Assembly (NCBI GenBank): GCA_046154185.1
Contig: JBJXGE010000094.1
Location: 20,071-84,070 of the forward strand
Direction: 5' to 3'
DNA length: 64,000 nucleotides
Origin: JBJXGE01 sp046154185
Lineage (GTDB): Bacteria > Planctomycetota > UBA8108 > UBA1146 > JAJFFE01
Part shown: positions 25,521 to 34,216 of the stretch, one piece after another
Position numbering within the stretch: the first letter of the stretch is position 1
Layout of the letters: every line of letters starts with the position of its first letter
The notes under the pieces: generated by a model
What the model was told of the DNA's origin: nothing
Seen by the model: only the letters and a program-made list of their open reading frames with translations
Database searches by the model: none
Made by a program: the position numbers and the translations under genes

Positions 25521-28454
25521 CTACTGCGCCGCTTTCCGCGGCGCCGTAATCCGGACGACGGTTGGCGCGCCAACGTCGAGTTTGCAATCGGCGGTCGTTG
25601 GCTCGCGGCCCTCCGCGATGACGCGGATCGTGTAGGCGCCGGGGTCGAGGCTCGAGAAGCGGTAGGCGCCGTCGTTGCCCGTCTCTTGCTGAAGTCCCAT
25701 GTTCTTCGGCACGCCCGCCGAGTCGACGATGTGAATCTGTGCGTCCGGCACCGGGGCGCCGTTTTCATCGAAGACCAGCACGTGCACGGCCGCGCCGCGA
25801 CTCAGTTCGAAGTTGACCTCAATGTTGTCCTTGAGTTCGAGATCGAGTTCGACTTCGGCCGACGCTTGTTGGCGATAGCCGCTCGACCGCGAGAGCAAGC
25901 GGTACTTGCCGGGCGCCATGCTCGAGATGTTGTACGCGCCTTTCTCATCCGTGAGCGCGCGACCGCTGAACTGCGTGAGCTTGCCGTCACTTCCGGCGCC
26001 AAGCACGATGATTTCCGTTTCAGGCACGCCCGCCTGCGTGAGCGCATCGCGCACCACGCCGCGGAAAGTGAGTTCGTAGAGCGTGAGGTCGACTTGGTAG
26101 TCTTCCGCCGCGCTGCAGTCGATCTCGGTCGCGACGCCGAAACTCTGTGAGTAGCCGCGCGCGAGTGCCACCGTCCACTTGCCAAGTTTCAGGTTGCGAA
26201 TCTCGAACGTGCCATCGCTGTTCGTCGTCGCGCTCTCGAACGTGTAGCCTTGACGGCCGGTGTCTGGGTCGCGCGTCAATTGCGTGAGCGTCACCGCGAC
26301 ACCCGCCACTGGCGTTCCACCCTCGTCCTTGATTTGACCATGGACCGTCGCCAGCACGGAGACATCGTTGAAGTCCAGAATCGTGTCCTCGGTCGCCTTG
26401 AGAGTCGCCATCTTCACCACGGTGGCATCTTCTTCCGCGACCGCCGCCATGTTCTTGATCCACACCATGACATACGCGCCGGGGTTGAGATTGCGAATGT
26501 GGTAGTTACCGTCGGCGTCGACCGGGTCCCAGCTCGTTTGCGCGAGGTCAGGATTCAAGTTCATGCTGACGGCGAGGATCGTCGCACCGACCATTGGCTC
26601 GCCGTTGGTGTCGAGCACGCGGCCGCGAAAACCGGTCCCTTCCTCGAGTTCAAACTCCAGATCATTCGGGCCAGTCTCGGACACTTCTACCCAGCGATCG
26701 ATCGGCTGATAGTCCGGGTGCAGGACGCGCAACAACACGCGCCCCGTCGGCAGGTCGGCGAGCGCAAACGCGCCATCTCCTTCCGTGCGCTTCGCGTTGC
26801 GGACGCGCGGGTCGACCGCGCTGCGCGTGAAAAACTCAACGGTGCCAGCCAAGTGTTCCAAGTGCGGATACACGATCGCGTCGGCGACCGGCCGGCGCGT
26901 GCGCTTGTCGAAGACCACGCCCGAACATTCGTTGCCCGGCTCGAGCGTCATGTTGACGTCCCGCAAGAACTGATGATCCGCGACCTCCACTTTGAGTTCC
27001 GGCGTGCGCTGATACCCCACCTCGTAGGCCCATACGCGATAGCTGCCGGCTTCGATGCCGCCGAAATAGTAACTGCCATCCGCGCTCTCGAACTCGCGAA
27101 CGACCGGTTCTCCGCGTCGGTAAACGTCATAAAAAATCTGAATACCGACGAGACATTTCGGCACCGGATTGCCGGTCGCGTCGACGACGATGCCGGCGAT
27201 CGCCGTCTCGTGATCCAGCACGACGCGCACGTCGGGTTCGACCGCCGCGTCGACGATGGCGCCGGAGACTTTTTTTTCCGCACTGGTCTCGCTCGGTTCC
27301 TCCGCCGTTGCCGTGGTTGTCGCGCCGCCGGACTCCGCCTCCGCGATCGGCCACGGCATTGTCGCGGTGACGTGGCGATCGCAACTCGCTTCGATCGCGC
27401 CACGCGCTGCTTTCGCGACGCGCAACACAAAGCGCCCGTCGTCTTCCGTCACCGCATGGCTCACGCTCAGCGGATCCACCGCCGTCGATTCCGACTCGCT
27501 TTTGAACACGACGCGCGCCGCGCGCACTGGCTTCTGATCGCGGTCCTCCACCACGCCGCGCACTTCGACGAGCGCCGATAAATCAACACCTTCCGGCACG
27601 GCGACAACCGGCGGCTTAGCCGTTGCCCCGGTCGCCGTTGGCGCCGCCGGCGCGGATTGACTCACGCCGCCGCCGGCGTTGAACACTGCGGTCGTGCCGT
27701 TCTGCAACTGAACCTTTTTGTCGCCAATCGTGACTTCGACCGGTTTGTCGGGCGACGACACGAACACGGTGATGGTCACGGCGATCACGGCGACGGCCGC
27801 AACTCCGGCGAAATGCTTGCGATTCATGAGAAGCTCCTGCGCGACGGGCGCGCTCGATTCCGTGGAAAGTGCGACGCGGTACTGCGCGGCGCACGCATTC
27901 ACAATGAGAAAGGGCGTCGCGAGCGTATGAGTCGCATCGCTCGCCGCGCTGACTAAACCGCCGCCGCGCCAAAACATCATCGCGTCGTGCGCGCGCGACT
28001 CGAGGCTAACGAGGCTCACCGTATCGAGCTCGATCCGATGACCCGAATCCCAAATGATCTGTGCGCGCGTGACTTCGTGCGTCGCGATGCGATCGCCGCG
28101 CTCGAGTTCGAAGGCGTCACGAACTTCTCGGAGCGGCGCGCCTTCCCGCGCGAGCAACAACACGCCGTCGCCGAGCGGCATCGCGCGCGGTGGCCCGTCG
28201 GCGCGCAACGCAATGACCAGCGTGGCGACAAGCGCGAGGAGCGCGGCGGCGGCGGGCAGTGCGCGCACCGCCAGTCGCGCGCGCGATCGTGCGGCGCTCG
28301 ACTCCCTCTGCGCGCTCTGCATCGCTTGCAACAGGCGCGATTGAAATTCGCGCGCGGGTTCGACCGGGCGGTAGGCGCGCGAGAGGAGTGCGCGCAGATT
28401 GCGCTCGAAGATTTCGCTCTCCGGCGCGGGCGGCGGCTGGCGATTTTCATCCAT
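25521..28454 (-). CDS. FecR-like anti-sigma part fused to CpD-reg repeat protein
   Basis: 977 residues overlapping the ECF sigma gene by eight bases. Residues 1-65 form a cytoplasmic, helical part with the look of an anti-sigma segment; a membrane segment (about 67-87) follows. Residues 90-205 resemble the FecR region (GDGVLLLAREGAPLREVRDA, LERGDRIATHEVTRAQIIW). A second hydrophobic segment (about 214-232) starts right after M210. The remaining 740 residues are CpD-reg-type beta-sandwich repeats (for example VRGVVEDRDQKPVRAARVVF, FRGRVLDTNGEPMVGATILA). The gene probably senses an envelope signal and holds the sigma factor. An AGGAG six bases before the internal ATG at 27827 suggests that a separate 768-residue exported form is also made. 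Confidence 0.75.
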   Translation of the reverse strand: MDENRQPPPAPESEIFERNLRALLSRAYRPVEPAREFQSRLLQAMQSAQRESSAARSRARLAVRALPAAAALLALVATLVIALRADGPPRAMPLGDGVLLLAREGAPLREVRDAFELERGDRIATHEVTRAQIIWDSGHRIELDTVSLVSLESRAHDAMMFWRGGGLVSAASDATHTLATPFLIVNACAAQYRVALSTESSAPVAQELLMNRKHFAGVAAVAVIAVTITVFVSSPDKPVEVTIGDKKVQLQNGTTAVFNAGGGVSQSAPAAPTATGATAKPPVVAVPEGVDLSALVEVRGVVEDRDQKPVRAARVVFKSESESTAVDPLSVSHAVTEDDGRFVLRVAKAARGAIEASCDRHVTATMPWPIAEAESGGATTTATAEEPSETSAEKKVSGAIVDAAVEPDVRVVLDHETAIAGIVVDATGNPVPKCLVGIQIFYDVYRRGEPVVREFESADGSYYFGGIEAGSYRVWAYEVGYQRTPELKVEVADHQFLRDVNMTLEPGNECSGVVFDKRTRRPVADAIVYPHLEHLAGTVEFFTRSAVDPRVRNAKRTEGDGAFALADLPTGRVLLRVLHPDYQPIDRWVEVSETGPNDLEFELEEGTGFRGRVLDTNGEPMVGATILAVSMNLNPDLAQTSWDPVDADGNYHIRNLNPGAYVMVWIKNMAAVAEEDATVVKMATLKATEDTILDFNDVSVLATVHGQIKDEGGTPVAGVAVTLTQLTRDPDTGRQGYTFESATTNSDGTFEIRNLKLGKWTVALARGYSQSFGVATEIDCSAAEDYQVDLTLYELTFRGVVRDALTQAGVPETEIIVLGAGSDGKLTQFSGRALTDEKGAYNISSMAPGKYRLLSRSSGYRQQASAEVELDLELKDNIEVNFELSRGAAVHVLVFDENGAPVPDAQIHIVDSAGVPKNMGLQQETGNDGAYRFSSLDPGAYTIRVIAEGREPTTADCKLDVGAPTVVRITAPRKAAQ

Positions 28455-29148
28455 GCTCGTATCCTCCCACCGGCCGTTCCGTCGTCGGCCGCGACTCGCC
28501 AGCGAGGCGACCAGCGATGAGTTTCCAAGTGGCGCGAAACGCCGCCCGCGCGCGCGCCAGAGTCGACTCGACCGCTTTCCGCGATGTGCCGAGCTCCGCC
28601 GCGATTTCCGCGACAGAACTCTCGCCGAGGTACTTGCGCGCCAGCACTTGTTGATAGCTCACCGGCAGCGCGGACATCGTCGCACCGACGAGGTCGTGCG
28701 TTTCCGCGCGCTCGATGACTTCGTCGGCGAGCGGTGCGTTGTCGATTGCCGCCAACGCACGGTCGAGTTCTTCGTCGACGCTGTCGAGAGTGACCGCGAG
28801 CCGCGCGCGATAGTCGTCGCGTCGCGCGTGCGAAAGCAAATGACGCGCGATTCCACACAACCACGTGTAGAGCGACGATTCACCGCGGAAACGATGAAAA
28901 CCTTTCAGCGCGGCGAGGAAAGTTTCCTGCACGAGTTCTTCGACGTCGCGCTCTTTGCCGCCGAGCCGAAAGAACACGAAGCGATAAAGCGGAGCGCTGT
29001 AGAGCGCGTGGAGTTTTTCGAGCGCGGCGCGATCGCCGCGAACGACCGCGCGCGCGAGTTCACGTTCGGCTGCTGGATCATCGAGCGGCACGGGGTGCGC
29101 GCCGCTCGACTTGACAACGCGATTCGGTGGATCGTTGGAGTCCGTCAT
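28447..29148 (-). CDS. ECF RNA polymerase sigma factor
   Basis: 233 residues. Region 2 is seen at DRAALEKLHALYSAPLYRFV and DVEELVQETFLAALKGFHRF with the core-binding DxxELVQETF motif; region 4 is at ALPVSYQQVLARKYLGESSV followed by the helix-turn-helix (IAAELGTSRKAVESTLARAR). It would direct RNA polymerase to a dedicated promoter set. It precedes and overlaps the FecR/CpD-reg gene, the standard sigma/anti-sigma order. The tail of about 25 residues is Pro/Arg-rich. Confidence 0.92.
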   Translation of the reverse strand: MTDSNDPPNRVVKSSGAHPVPLDDPAAERELARAVVRGDRAALEKLHALYSAPLYRFVFFRLGGKERDVEELVQETFLAALKGFHRFRGESSLYTWLCGIARHLLSHARRDDYRARLAVTLDSVDEELDRALAAIDNAPLADEVIERAETHDLVGATMSALPVSYQQVLARKYLGESSVAEIAAELGTSRKAVESTLARARAAFRATWKLIAGRLAGESRPTTERPVGGYEHG

Positions 29149-29205
29149 GCCGCTCCTTCCTACCGTTGGTGCCGGAAGGAGTCGACATCATTCGCGGTTT
29201 TTGCC

Positions 29206-29709
29206 CTACTTGGCCGCGGCGCCGAGCACTGCGGCAAAATTCGGCTGTTCGGCGATCTCGCCGACGTACTCGACGTGCTTGACCATGTGATCGGGACCCA
29301 CGACAAAGACCGCGCGGCACAGCATGCGATCGAGCGCACCGCCGGCGATGAGGCAGCCAAAGGCTTTACCAAAGGAAGCGTCGCGGTGGTCGCTGGCGGT
29401 CTTGATGTTCCCCGCGCTCGCGGCGCCGCACCAGCGTTTGCCGGCCATCGGCAAGTCCATACTGACACAGACGACCTCGGTGTTCTTCAATTTGGCGGCC
29501 TCGTCGTTGAAGCGCTTCATCTCGAGATCGCACACCGGAGTGTCGAGCGACGGCACCGCGCAGAGAATGCGCGTTTTGCCGGCGCCGGATTCGAGCGTGT
29601 AGTCGCTCATGTCGGCGAGTTGGAGTTTGAAGCTCGGCGCCTTCTTGCCGGCGCGCACTTCTTCGCCGACCACGCTGACCGGCTTGCCTTTGAGTGTGAC
29701 GTTGGGCAT
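29206..29709 (-). CDS. tpx: Thiol peroxidase
   Basis: 167 residues, the standard Tpx length, from the ATG at 29709, chosen because AAAGGA lies a few bases upstream and MPNVTLKGKPV is the normal N-terminus. This atypical 2-Cys peroxiredoxin reduces hydroperoxides using thioredoxin. The peroxidatic Cys is C60 in PSLDTPVCDLE and the resolving Cys is C94 in GKRWCGAAS, preceded by CVSMDLPMA. An extra Cys (C50) is present. It lies alone between the sigma operon and the DUF1579 gene. Confidence 0.93.
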   Translation of the reverse strand: MPNVTLKGKPVSVVGEEVRAGKKAPSFKLQLADMSDYTLESGAGKTRILCAVPSLDTPVCDLEMKRFNDEAAKLKNTEVVCVSMDLPMAGKRWCGAASAGNIKTASDHRDASFGKAFGCLIAGGALDRMLCRAVFVVGPDHMVKHVEYVGEIAEQPNFAAVLGAAAK

Positions 29710-29862
29710 GGAGATTCCTTTCGATTCGGACGGAAGCATGAGAGCAAATTGGCAGCGGAATCTTGTGCCCAAGCGCGCGCGGATTCAAGACCGATCGAAG
29801 CGGGAAGTGGTCGGCAACCGCGAATACCCGCGGCTGCCGACCATCGCCGATGGCCGTGACAG

Positions 29863-30474
29863 CTACTTTGCTTTCACGCGGCTGAACGCCATCTCGATGA
29901 CCTTGGTATTGGTCTCGCCGATCGCTGGGTCGTGCACTTCAAAGCTGTAGTGATCGGCGTCCTTCCAACGCGTCACATAACGCACCATTTTGTCGTTCTC
30001 GCCCGAGAGCGGCTCGTCCATGGTTCCGAACGACTGGAAGAGTTTGCCTTCCATGTCGGGTGTGCCTTCGGCCGTGAGCATCGCCGTCGAGAAACTGTCG
30101 ACGCTGCACGTCACGTACTTCTGCTTGAAATTGTCGTAGCCGATGATCATGAAGCCGTCGACTTTCATCCCCATCATGGAGCCGTGCGTCTCGCGGATCA
30201 GCCAGCGACCCTCGATGAGCCAGCGGCAATCCGCCGTGCCGGCCGATTCGGGCGCACCCATCATGCTCATCTTCATGTCCCACTTGCCGAGCAGCGCTTC
30301 GAGCTGTTTGTGACACTTGCCGGGTTTGCACGAATCTTCCCAGCGTTTTATCCCGGCCGCATCCGGCGGCGCGTGGTGCGGATCGCCTTGGTTTTGTTGC
30401 GAGACCGCGATGCCGGTCGCCGCGCAGAAGAGCGTTGCGAGCAGCGCGGTGAGCTTCCAATTTGCGATGGTCAT
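29863..30474 (-). CDS. DUF1579 secreted protein
   Basis: 203 residues with a signal peptide (about 1-25, ending near AVSQQNQ). The mature part is a beta-barrel-like DUF1579 domain, shown by LEALLGKWDMKMSM, CRWLIEGRWLIRETHG and FMIIGYDNFKQKYV. The family is widespread in Planctomycetota; its function is not established, though the fold suggests binding of a small hydrophobic ligand. It follows the BlaR-like gene after 48 bases on the same strand and could be transcribed with it. Confidence 0.8.
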   Translation of the reverse strand: MTIANWKLTALLATLFCAATGIAVSQQNQGDPHHAPPDAAGIKRWEDSCKPGKCHKQLEALLGKWDMKMSMMGAPESAGTADCRWLIEGRWLIRETHGSMMGMKVDGFMIIGYDNFKQKYVTCSVDSFSTAMLTAEGTPDMEGKLFQSFGTMDEPLSGENDKMVRYVTRWKDADHYSFEVHDPAIGETNTKVIEMAFSRVKAK

Positions 30475-30522
30475 GAGACGAGACTCCTTCCGAAGAGTTT
30501 GAGGGTGCGAGTCGGGTGACGC

Positions 30523-31707
30523 TTACGAGCCAGGGAGTTTTCGTTGGTTCGCTTCGGCTTGCACGGCGATGAGTGCGTAACGGAGACGGACGCAGTCGCG
30601 TTGTCCATTTGCGACGCCGCTCAAGACTTCTTGTGCGAAGGCGCGCGCCGTGATCGGGACTTCCGACACCGAAGACATCGAGTTCTCGGCGCCGCCGACG
30701 TGTTCGGACACTTCTTTCGAGTGCGACATCGGCAGCAAGCAAACGATCGCGGCGAAGGCGGCGCCGCACCCCGCGCGGAGCGGCCACTTGCCGAGTCGCC
30801 AGGGTCGGCGTTCGAGCCGTTCGATGCGCGCCAAGATGTCGCTGCCGCGTCCGATGACGCCAATGCCCGTCGACGACGGACGCGCAAAAAATTGTTGTGC
30901 CGCGAGCTCTAACAGTGTGTGTCGATAGGCGGGCGTCGCCTCACGCAGAAGGCGCGCGACATCCGCGTCACAGCACATCTCGCGGACGGCGCTCGCGCGG
31001 CGCGCCGCCCAAGCGACGAGCGGGTGAAACCAATAGGCGGCGCACACGAGGCGCGTTCCCGCTTCGATCCAGAGATCGCCGCGCCGCACGTGCATCAACT
31101 CATGCAAGAAAATGTGAGCGAGCGACTCGCGCGAGAATGTCGCGACGCTGGAGAGCGGCAACAAGACGCGAGTGCGGACGAGCCCCGTGATCGCCGGCGA
31201 CGTGACGCGATCCGTGACGACGAGCCGCGGAATTCGGCGGAGGCCGACGCGACGCGCACAATCGACAAGCAGTGTGCGCTGCCACGTTGGGATCGCGTGT
31301 GTCGTGGCGTCGCGCGCGAGTGCGCGCGCGAGCGCGCAGTTTCGCAGCGCGCTGAGAATAACAAGCCCGAGCGCGCCAACTGCCCACAAGGTGGCGAACG
31401 TGATGAGGACGGCGTCACTCCGTGCCCCGAGTACATTCGTCACGAGCGCCGTCGGGGTTGTTGGCGCCGCAGTAGTAGCCGGTAGCACGAGCGCGGCGAT
31501 GCTCACCGGCGAAGAGAGTGTCGGCGGGAGCAGCAACTTGATGAGGATGACGGTCCAGAGCGCGGCGCGCACTTGCGGCCAGAGTCGCCGCCCGCACAGG
31601 CGATCGACGAGCGCGACGAACGCGACGAGCAGCGCGACTTGCCACGTCATCGCGACCATCCACTGCGACCAGTCGTGAACCAGAAGTTTGACACCGGCGC
31701 TGGTCAC
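30523..31707 (-). CDS. BlaR1/MecR1-type M56 membrane peptidase
   Basis: 394 residues. The GTG at 31707 overlaps the stop of the BlaI-type gene (GTGA), so the pair is translationally coupled; a longer frame to 31788 would run into the repressor gene. The N-terminal part has membrane segments and the M56 zinc-peptidase site HELMH (H202, E203, H206) in LAHIFLHELMHVRRGD. The extracellular penicillin-binding sensor domain of true BlaR1 is absent: after the last membrane segment only about 65 residues remain. The usual job is to cleave the partner repressor when a signal is sensed; the signal here is unlikely to be read through a beta-lactam-binding domain. Confidence 0.85.
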   Translation of the reverse strand: MTSAGVKLLVHDWSQWMVAMTWQVALLVAFVALVDRLCGRRLWPQVRAALWTVILIKLLLPPTLSSPVSIAALVLPATTAAPTTPTALVTNVLGARSDAVLITFATLWAVGALGLVILSALRNCALARALARDATTHAIPTWQRTLLVDCARRVGLRRIPRLVVTDRVTSPAITGLVRTRVLLPLSSVATFSRESLAHIFLHELMHVRRGDLWIEAGTRLVCAAYWFHPLVAWAARRASAVREMCCDADVARLLREATPAYRHTLLELAAQQFFARPSSTGIGVIGRGSDILARIERLERRPWRLGKWPLRAGCGAAFAAIVCLLPMSHSKEVSEHVGGAENSMSSVSEVPITARAFAQEVLSGVANGQRDCVRLRYALIAVQAEANQRKLPGS

Positions 31708-32111
31708 GAATGTTTCGCTTTCTTCCGCGATGTCGTGGCGGGGGCCGCCGCCGCGCTCTCGTCGAGGAGCTTCCGCAGTTGCGCGCACTCTGCCGCGCTG
31801 AGTTTTTCATCGGCGATCAAACAACTGACGAGCGGTGCGACGGCGCCCTCGTAAACGCGCTCGACGAGCGAGCGCACGGCCGACGTGCTCGCATTGGAGC
31901 GCGTTATGAGCGGCGTGTAGAGACTCGTATTGAGTCGCTTTTCGGCCCGCAACGCGCCTTTTTCGACGAGACGCGCCAGCATCGTCTTCACCGTCGTATA
32001 AGCCCAATCTGTTTCGCCGGCAACTTGCGTGAGCACGTCCCGCGCACTCGCCGGGCGCGGGCTGTTCCACACGCAGTGCATGACTTTCCACTCGGCATCG
32101 GTCAGTTGCAT
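31704..32111 (-). CDS. BlaI/MecI-type transcriptional repressor
   Basis: 135 residues from the ATG at 32111; the open frame goes further upstream but that part covers the operator. The N-terminal winged helix is clear: LTDAEWKVMHCVWN, SARDVLTQV, WAYTTVKTMLARLVEKGAL. The C-terminal half is the helical dimerisation and cleavage region, ending in a basic, Lys-rich tail. It should bind the two operator copies at 32138-32169 and be inactivated by the M56 peptidase encoded next. Its own promoter overlaps those operators, so it is autoregulated. Confidence 0.9.
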   Translation of the reverse strand: MQLTDAEWKVMHCVWNSPRPASARDVLTQVAGETDWAYTTVKTMLARLVEKGALRAEKRLNTSLYTPLITRSNASTSAVRSLVERVYEGAVAPLVSCLIADEKLSAAECAQLRKLLDESAAAAPATTSRKKAKHS

Positions 32112-32137
32112 GTTGGTTCTCTCGTCGTTGCTCTTGC

Positions 32138-32180
32138 CACAAGTGTAGAGGTTATTACTACAGGTGTAGCAGAAGGTCAA
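32138..32180 (-). promoter_or_regulatory. BlaI-type operators overlapping a promoter
   Basis: Read on the minus strand: a -35-like TTGACC (32175-32180), 17 bases, a -10-like TAATAA (32152-32157). One operator, TACA-NN-TGTA with flanking C and G (32158-32169), fills the spacer; a second, differing in one base, lies just after the -10 at 32138-32147. The centres are 21 bp apart, two helical turns. TACA-NN-TGTA is the half-site arrangement known for BlaI/MecI repressors, so the site should be repressed by the downstream gene's product. Confidence 0.8.
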
Positions 32181-32235
32181 GGGTGTCTTTGGGAGCCGAG
32201 TTGTCGCGCCACCGCGCAGGCGCTAGGGTGCCGTC

Positions 32236-32472
32236 ATGGAAATCGTGACGCCCGCGCAAATTCGACAGATATTGGGAGTGACCGACGCGCTCGGAATTCA
32301 CCGCGAGGCGGTCGTGGTGCCGCTCGGCACGGAAGGCGATGGGTGCGCGCGCCTCAAGTCGCCGACGAGCCTCGAACTCATCGCGCCAGCCGATGCCGCG
32401 TTCGAACCCTGGCTCGCGCGCTTGCCGGCGTTGATCGCGCAACTCGACCTCTCGCAACTTCTGCGCGCGTGA
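32236..32472 (+). CDS. Small hypothetical protein
   Basis: 78 residues beginning MEIVTPAQIRQILGVTDALG, with a soluble alpha/beta composition and the genome's usual codon bias. It is divergent from the repressor gene, 55 bases past the -35 element. I do not recognise a family. A weak AG-rich stretch precedes the ATG. Real gene likely but not certain. Confidence 0.5.
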   Translation: MEIVTPAQIRQILGVTDALGIHREAVVVPLGTEGDGCARLKSPTSLELIAPADAAFEPWLARLPALIAQLDLSQLLRA

Positions 32473-32562
32473 GGAGCGGCGCGATCTGAAGAGTGCGCCG
32501 GTCTCGGCGCCGCAGCCGTATGGTCTTTCCGGATAGTCGGAGCCGGGCGCTCTTGCGGCGGG

Positions 32563-34215
32563 CTATTGATGTTCGAGGTAGCTTTGCGCGAGCAATTCCC
32601 CGAGTCGCACAATGCCCGCCGTGCTGATGACCAGCTTCTCCTCCTGCGGCGGAAGGTGAAACGCCTTGACGTGAATGAACGCTGCGTCTACGGCGGCGAT
32701 GGCTGCCAGGTCCGCGGTGACATCAATGGTGTTGAGTCCCTTCTCATCGGTGGGCGGTTGCTGGCTGACATGCCATTTCAATTTCGGCTGCGCCAAGTCC
32801 ACGCGGCTTTGCGCGACAGTGGCTTGCAGCCACTTGGCCGCATCGCGCCGGTAAGGGCCGAAGGACATCTCGTTCTCTCCAACATGATAAAAAATCCCCG
32901 CCAGTTCCACCTGATGACCTTTGGCTTGGAGTTCTCTCATAGACTCCTGAATGAACGCTAGAAACTGCGGGTAGAGATGGCGGTCTTTCGCGCTCGTGCC
33001 CTGCGGCGTCCAGTCGTTCATCTGCGAGCCACTGTGCGTGAATTTGGCGATGGCGATGTTGTTGCCAGCCACCTTGCTTAGCAGCGAATGGGCGAAGCTG
33101 AGTTCTGGGCCGAAGGTGTCGTAGCATCCGGCGGGGCCGAGCGGCTCCCATCCCTGCGAGGTTTTGTAGCCGCCGCCGAGGCTGTATTTGAAAGCGACCT
33201 TCCGATTGTCTTGCGCCAGCGCTTGGTGTCCGGCAAGCGTTTTGAGTTCCTGCGTGAAAGCGCGCTCACCCTCCATGTTGCGGTGTCCGGCGAGGACGAA
33301 GAGCTTTATCGCGGTGCCCTTCGCATACGGCCACACTTTGAGCGCGCGCTCAGCGGCCGACTTTTTTCCGATCGTTCGCAGATAGGCGTCTGCGTAATTC
33401 ACGCCGTGCTCCAATTGGCCGAGCGTGCCGTAGTGATAATGCAATCCCTCCCCGCCACCAATCTCGACGGCAACATGCGAAGTCGGGATGTACTCCGCGA
33501 GCGGGTCAGAATCGGCGACGGCCTTTTGCCCCGCGCGGATGGCGTACATGTTCTCCCGGTTGTCCATGCCCCACACCGTCTTGGTGCAAAGCTCACCGAT
33601 GTAAAATTTGAGCTGGGGCGTCTTGAGGTCACGACGCCAGCTGGCCACGAAGTTCTTCAGGTTCAGGCCGTAGGCCGGCTTGAACTTTCCGTCGAACATA
33701 TCGTTCTCCCCCTGATGCCACATGAAGCCTTCGATGCGGTAAGGCACTTTCTTCTGGTCGAGTTCGGCCAGTGACTTCCGCACCCACTCCAAGGCGAGCG
33801 GGTAAAGCTTGAAGCCGGTCGGCGTGTCAGGATTCCAATCGCCGCCCAGCGTCGTGCCACCGGCGGCGCACTTGATGATCGCGATCGGCGCCTTGGTTTC
33901 TTGCGTGACTCGCCGGGCAAAGCTGAGTTCCGGCCCGACCTTCCCATCCACCGGCTGCAACGCGACCCAGCCTGTAGAAGCTGACTTCTCCTCGCGCCCG
34001 ATGTTGTAGGAAAACAGCACCTTGTCCTGCGGTAGGTCCAAGCCGGCAAAAGGCGGGAAGCGATGGATGTCCTGCGCTTTTGAATCCGCGCCTTCCATGT
34101 TGGACTGGCCCGCAAAGATAAAGATGCGCAACGTCCTGGTGTCGGTATCCGGTGCCACGGCGCTCAGGACTGCCAATGGGGCGAGCAGCAACGCAACGAA
34201 AAGTAAGCGTTTCAT
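32563..34215 (-). CDS. Tandem SASA-domain sialate O-acetylesterase-like protein
   Basis: 550 residues with a signal peptide (about 1-20). Two copies of the carbohydrate-esterase SASA domain follow. Copy 1 (about 28-290) has an intact nucleophile block, FAGQSNMEG (S38), and the later MWHQGENDM block. Copy 2 (about 305-545) has LAGHRNMEG, where H311 and R312 replace Gln and the catalytic Ser, and YHVGENEM in the second block, so it is probably inactive and may bind carbohydrate. The expected action is removal of acetyl groups from exported or environmental glycans. The gene follows the DUF6288 gene by one base. Confidence 0.82.
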   Translation of the reverse strand: MKRLLFVALLLAPLAVLSAVAPDTDTRTLRIFIFAGQSNMEGADSKAQDIHRFPPFAGLDLPQDKVLFSYNIGREEKSASTGWVALQPVDGKVGPELSFARRVTQETKAPIAIIKCAAGGTTLGGDWNPDTPTGFKLYPLALEWVRKSLAELDQKKVPYRIEGFMWHQGENDMFDGKFKPAYGLNLKNFVASWRRDLKTPQLKFYIGELCTKTVWGMDNRENMYAIRAGQKAVADSDPLAEYIPTSHVAVEIGGGEGLHYHYGTLGQLEHGVNYADAYLRTIGKKSAAERALKVWPYAKGTAIKLFVLAGHRNMEGERAFTQELKTLAGHQALAQDNRKVAFKYSLGGGYKTSQGWEPLGPAGCYDTFGPELSFAHSLLSKVAGNNIAIAKFTHSGSQMNDWTPQGTSAKDRHLYPQFLAFIQESMRELQAKGHQVELAGIFYHVGENEMSFGPYRRDAAKWLQATVAQSRVDLAQPKLKWHVSQQPPTDEKGLNTIDVTADLAAIAAVDAAFIHVKAFHLPPQEEKLVISTAGIVRLGELLAQSYLEHQ

Positions 34216-34216
34216 A

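Noticed and set aside
26250..27581. Long open frame antisense to the FecR/CpD-reg gene
   Set aside because: Same reasons: no ribosome-binding site, no motif, Arg/His-rich translation opposite a clear coding gene.
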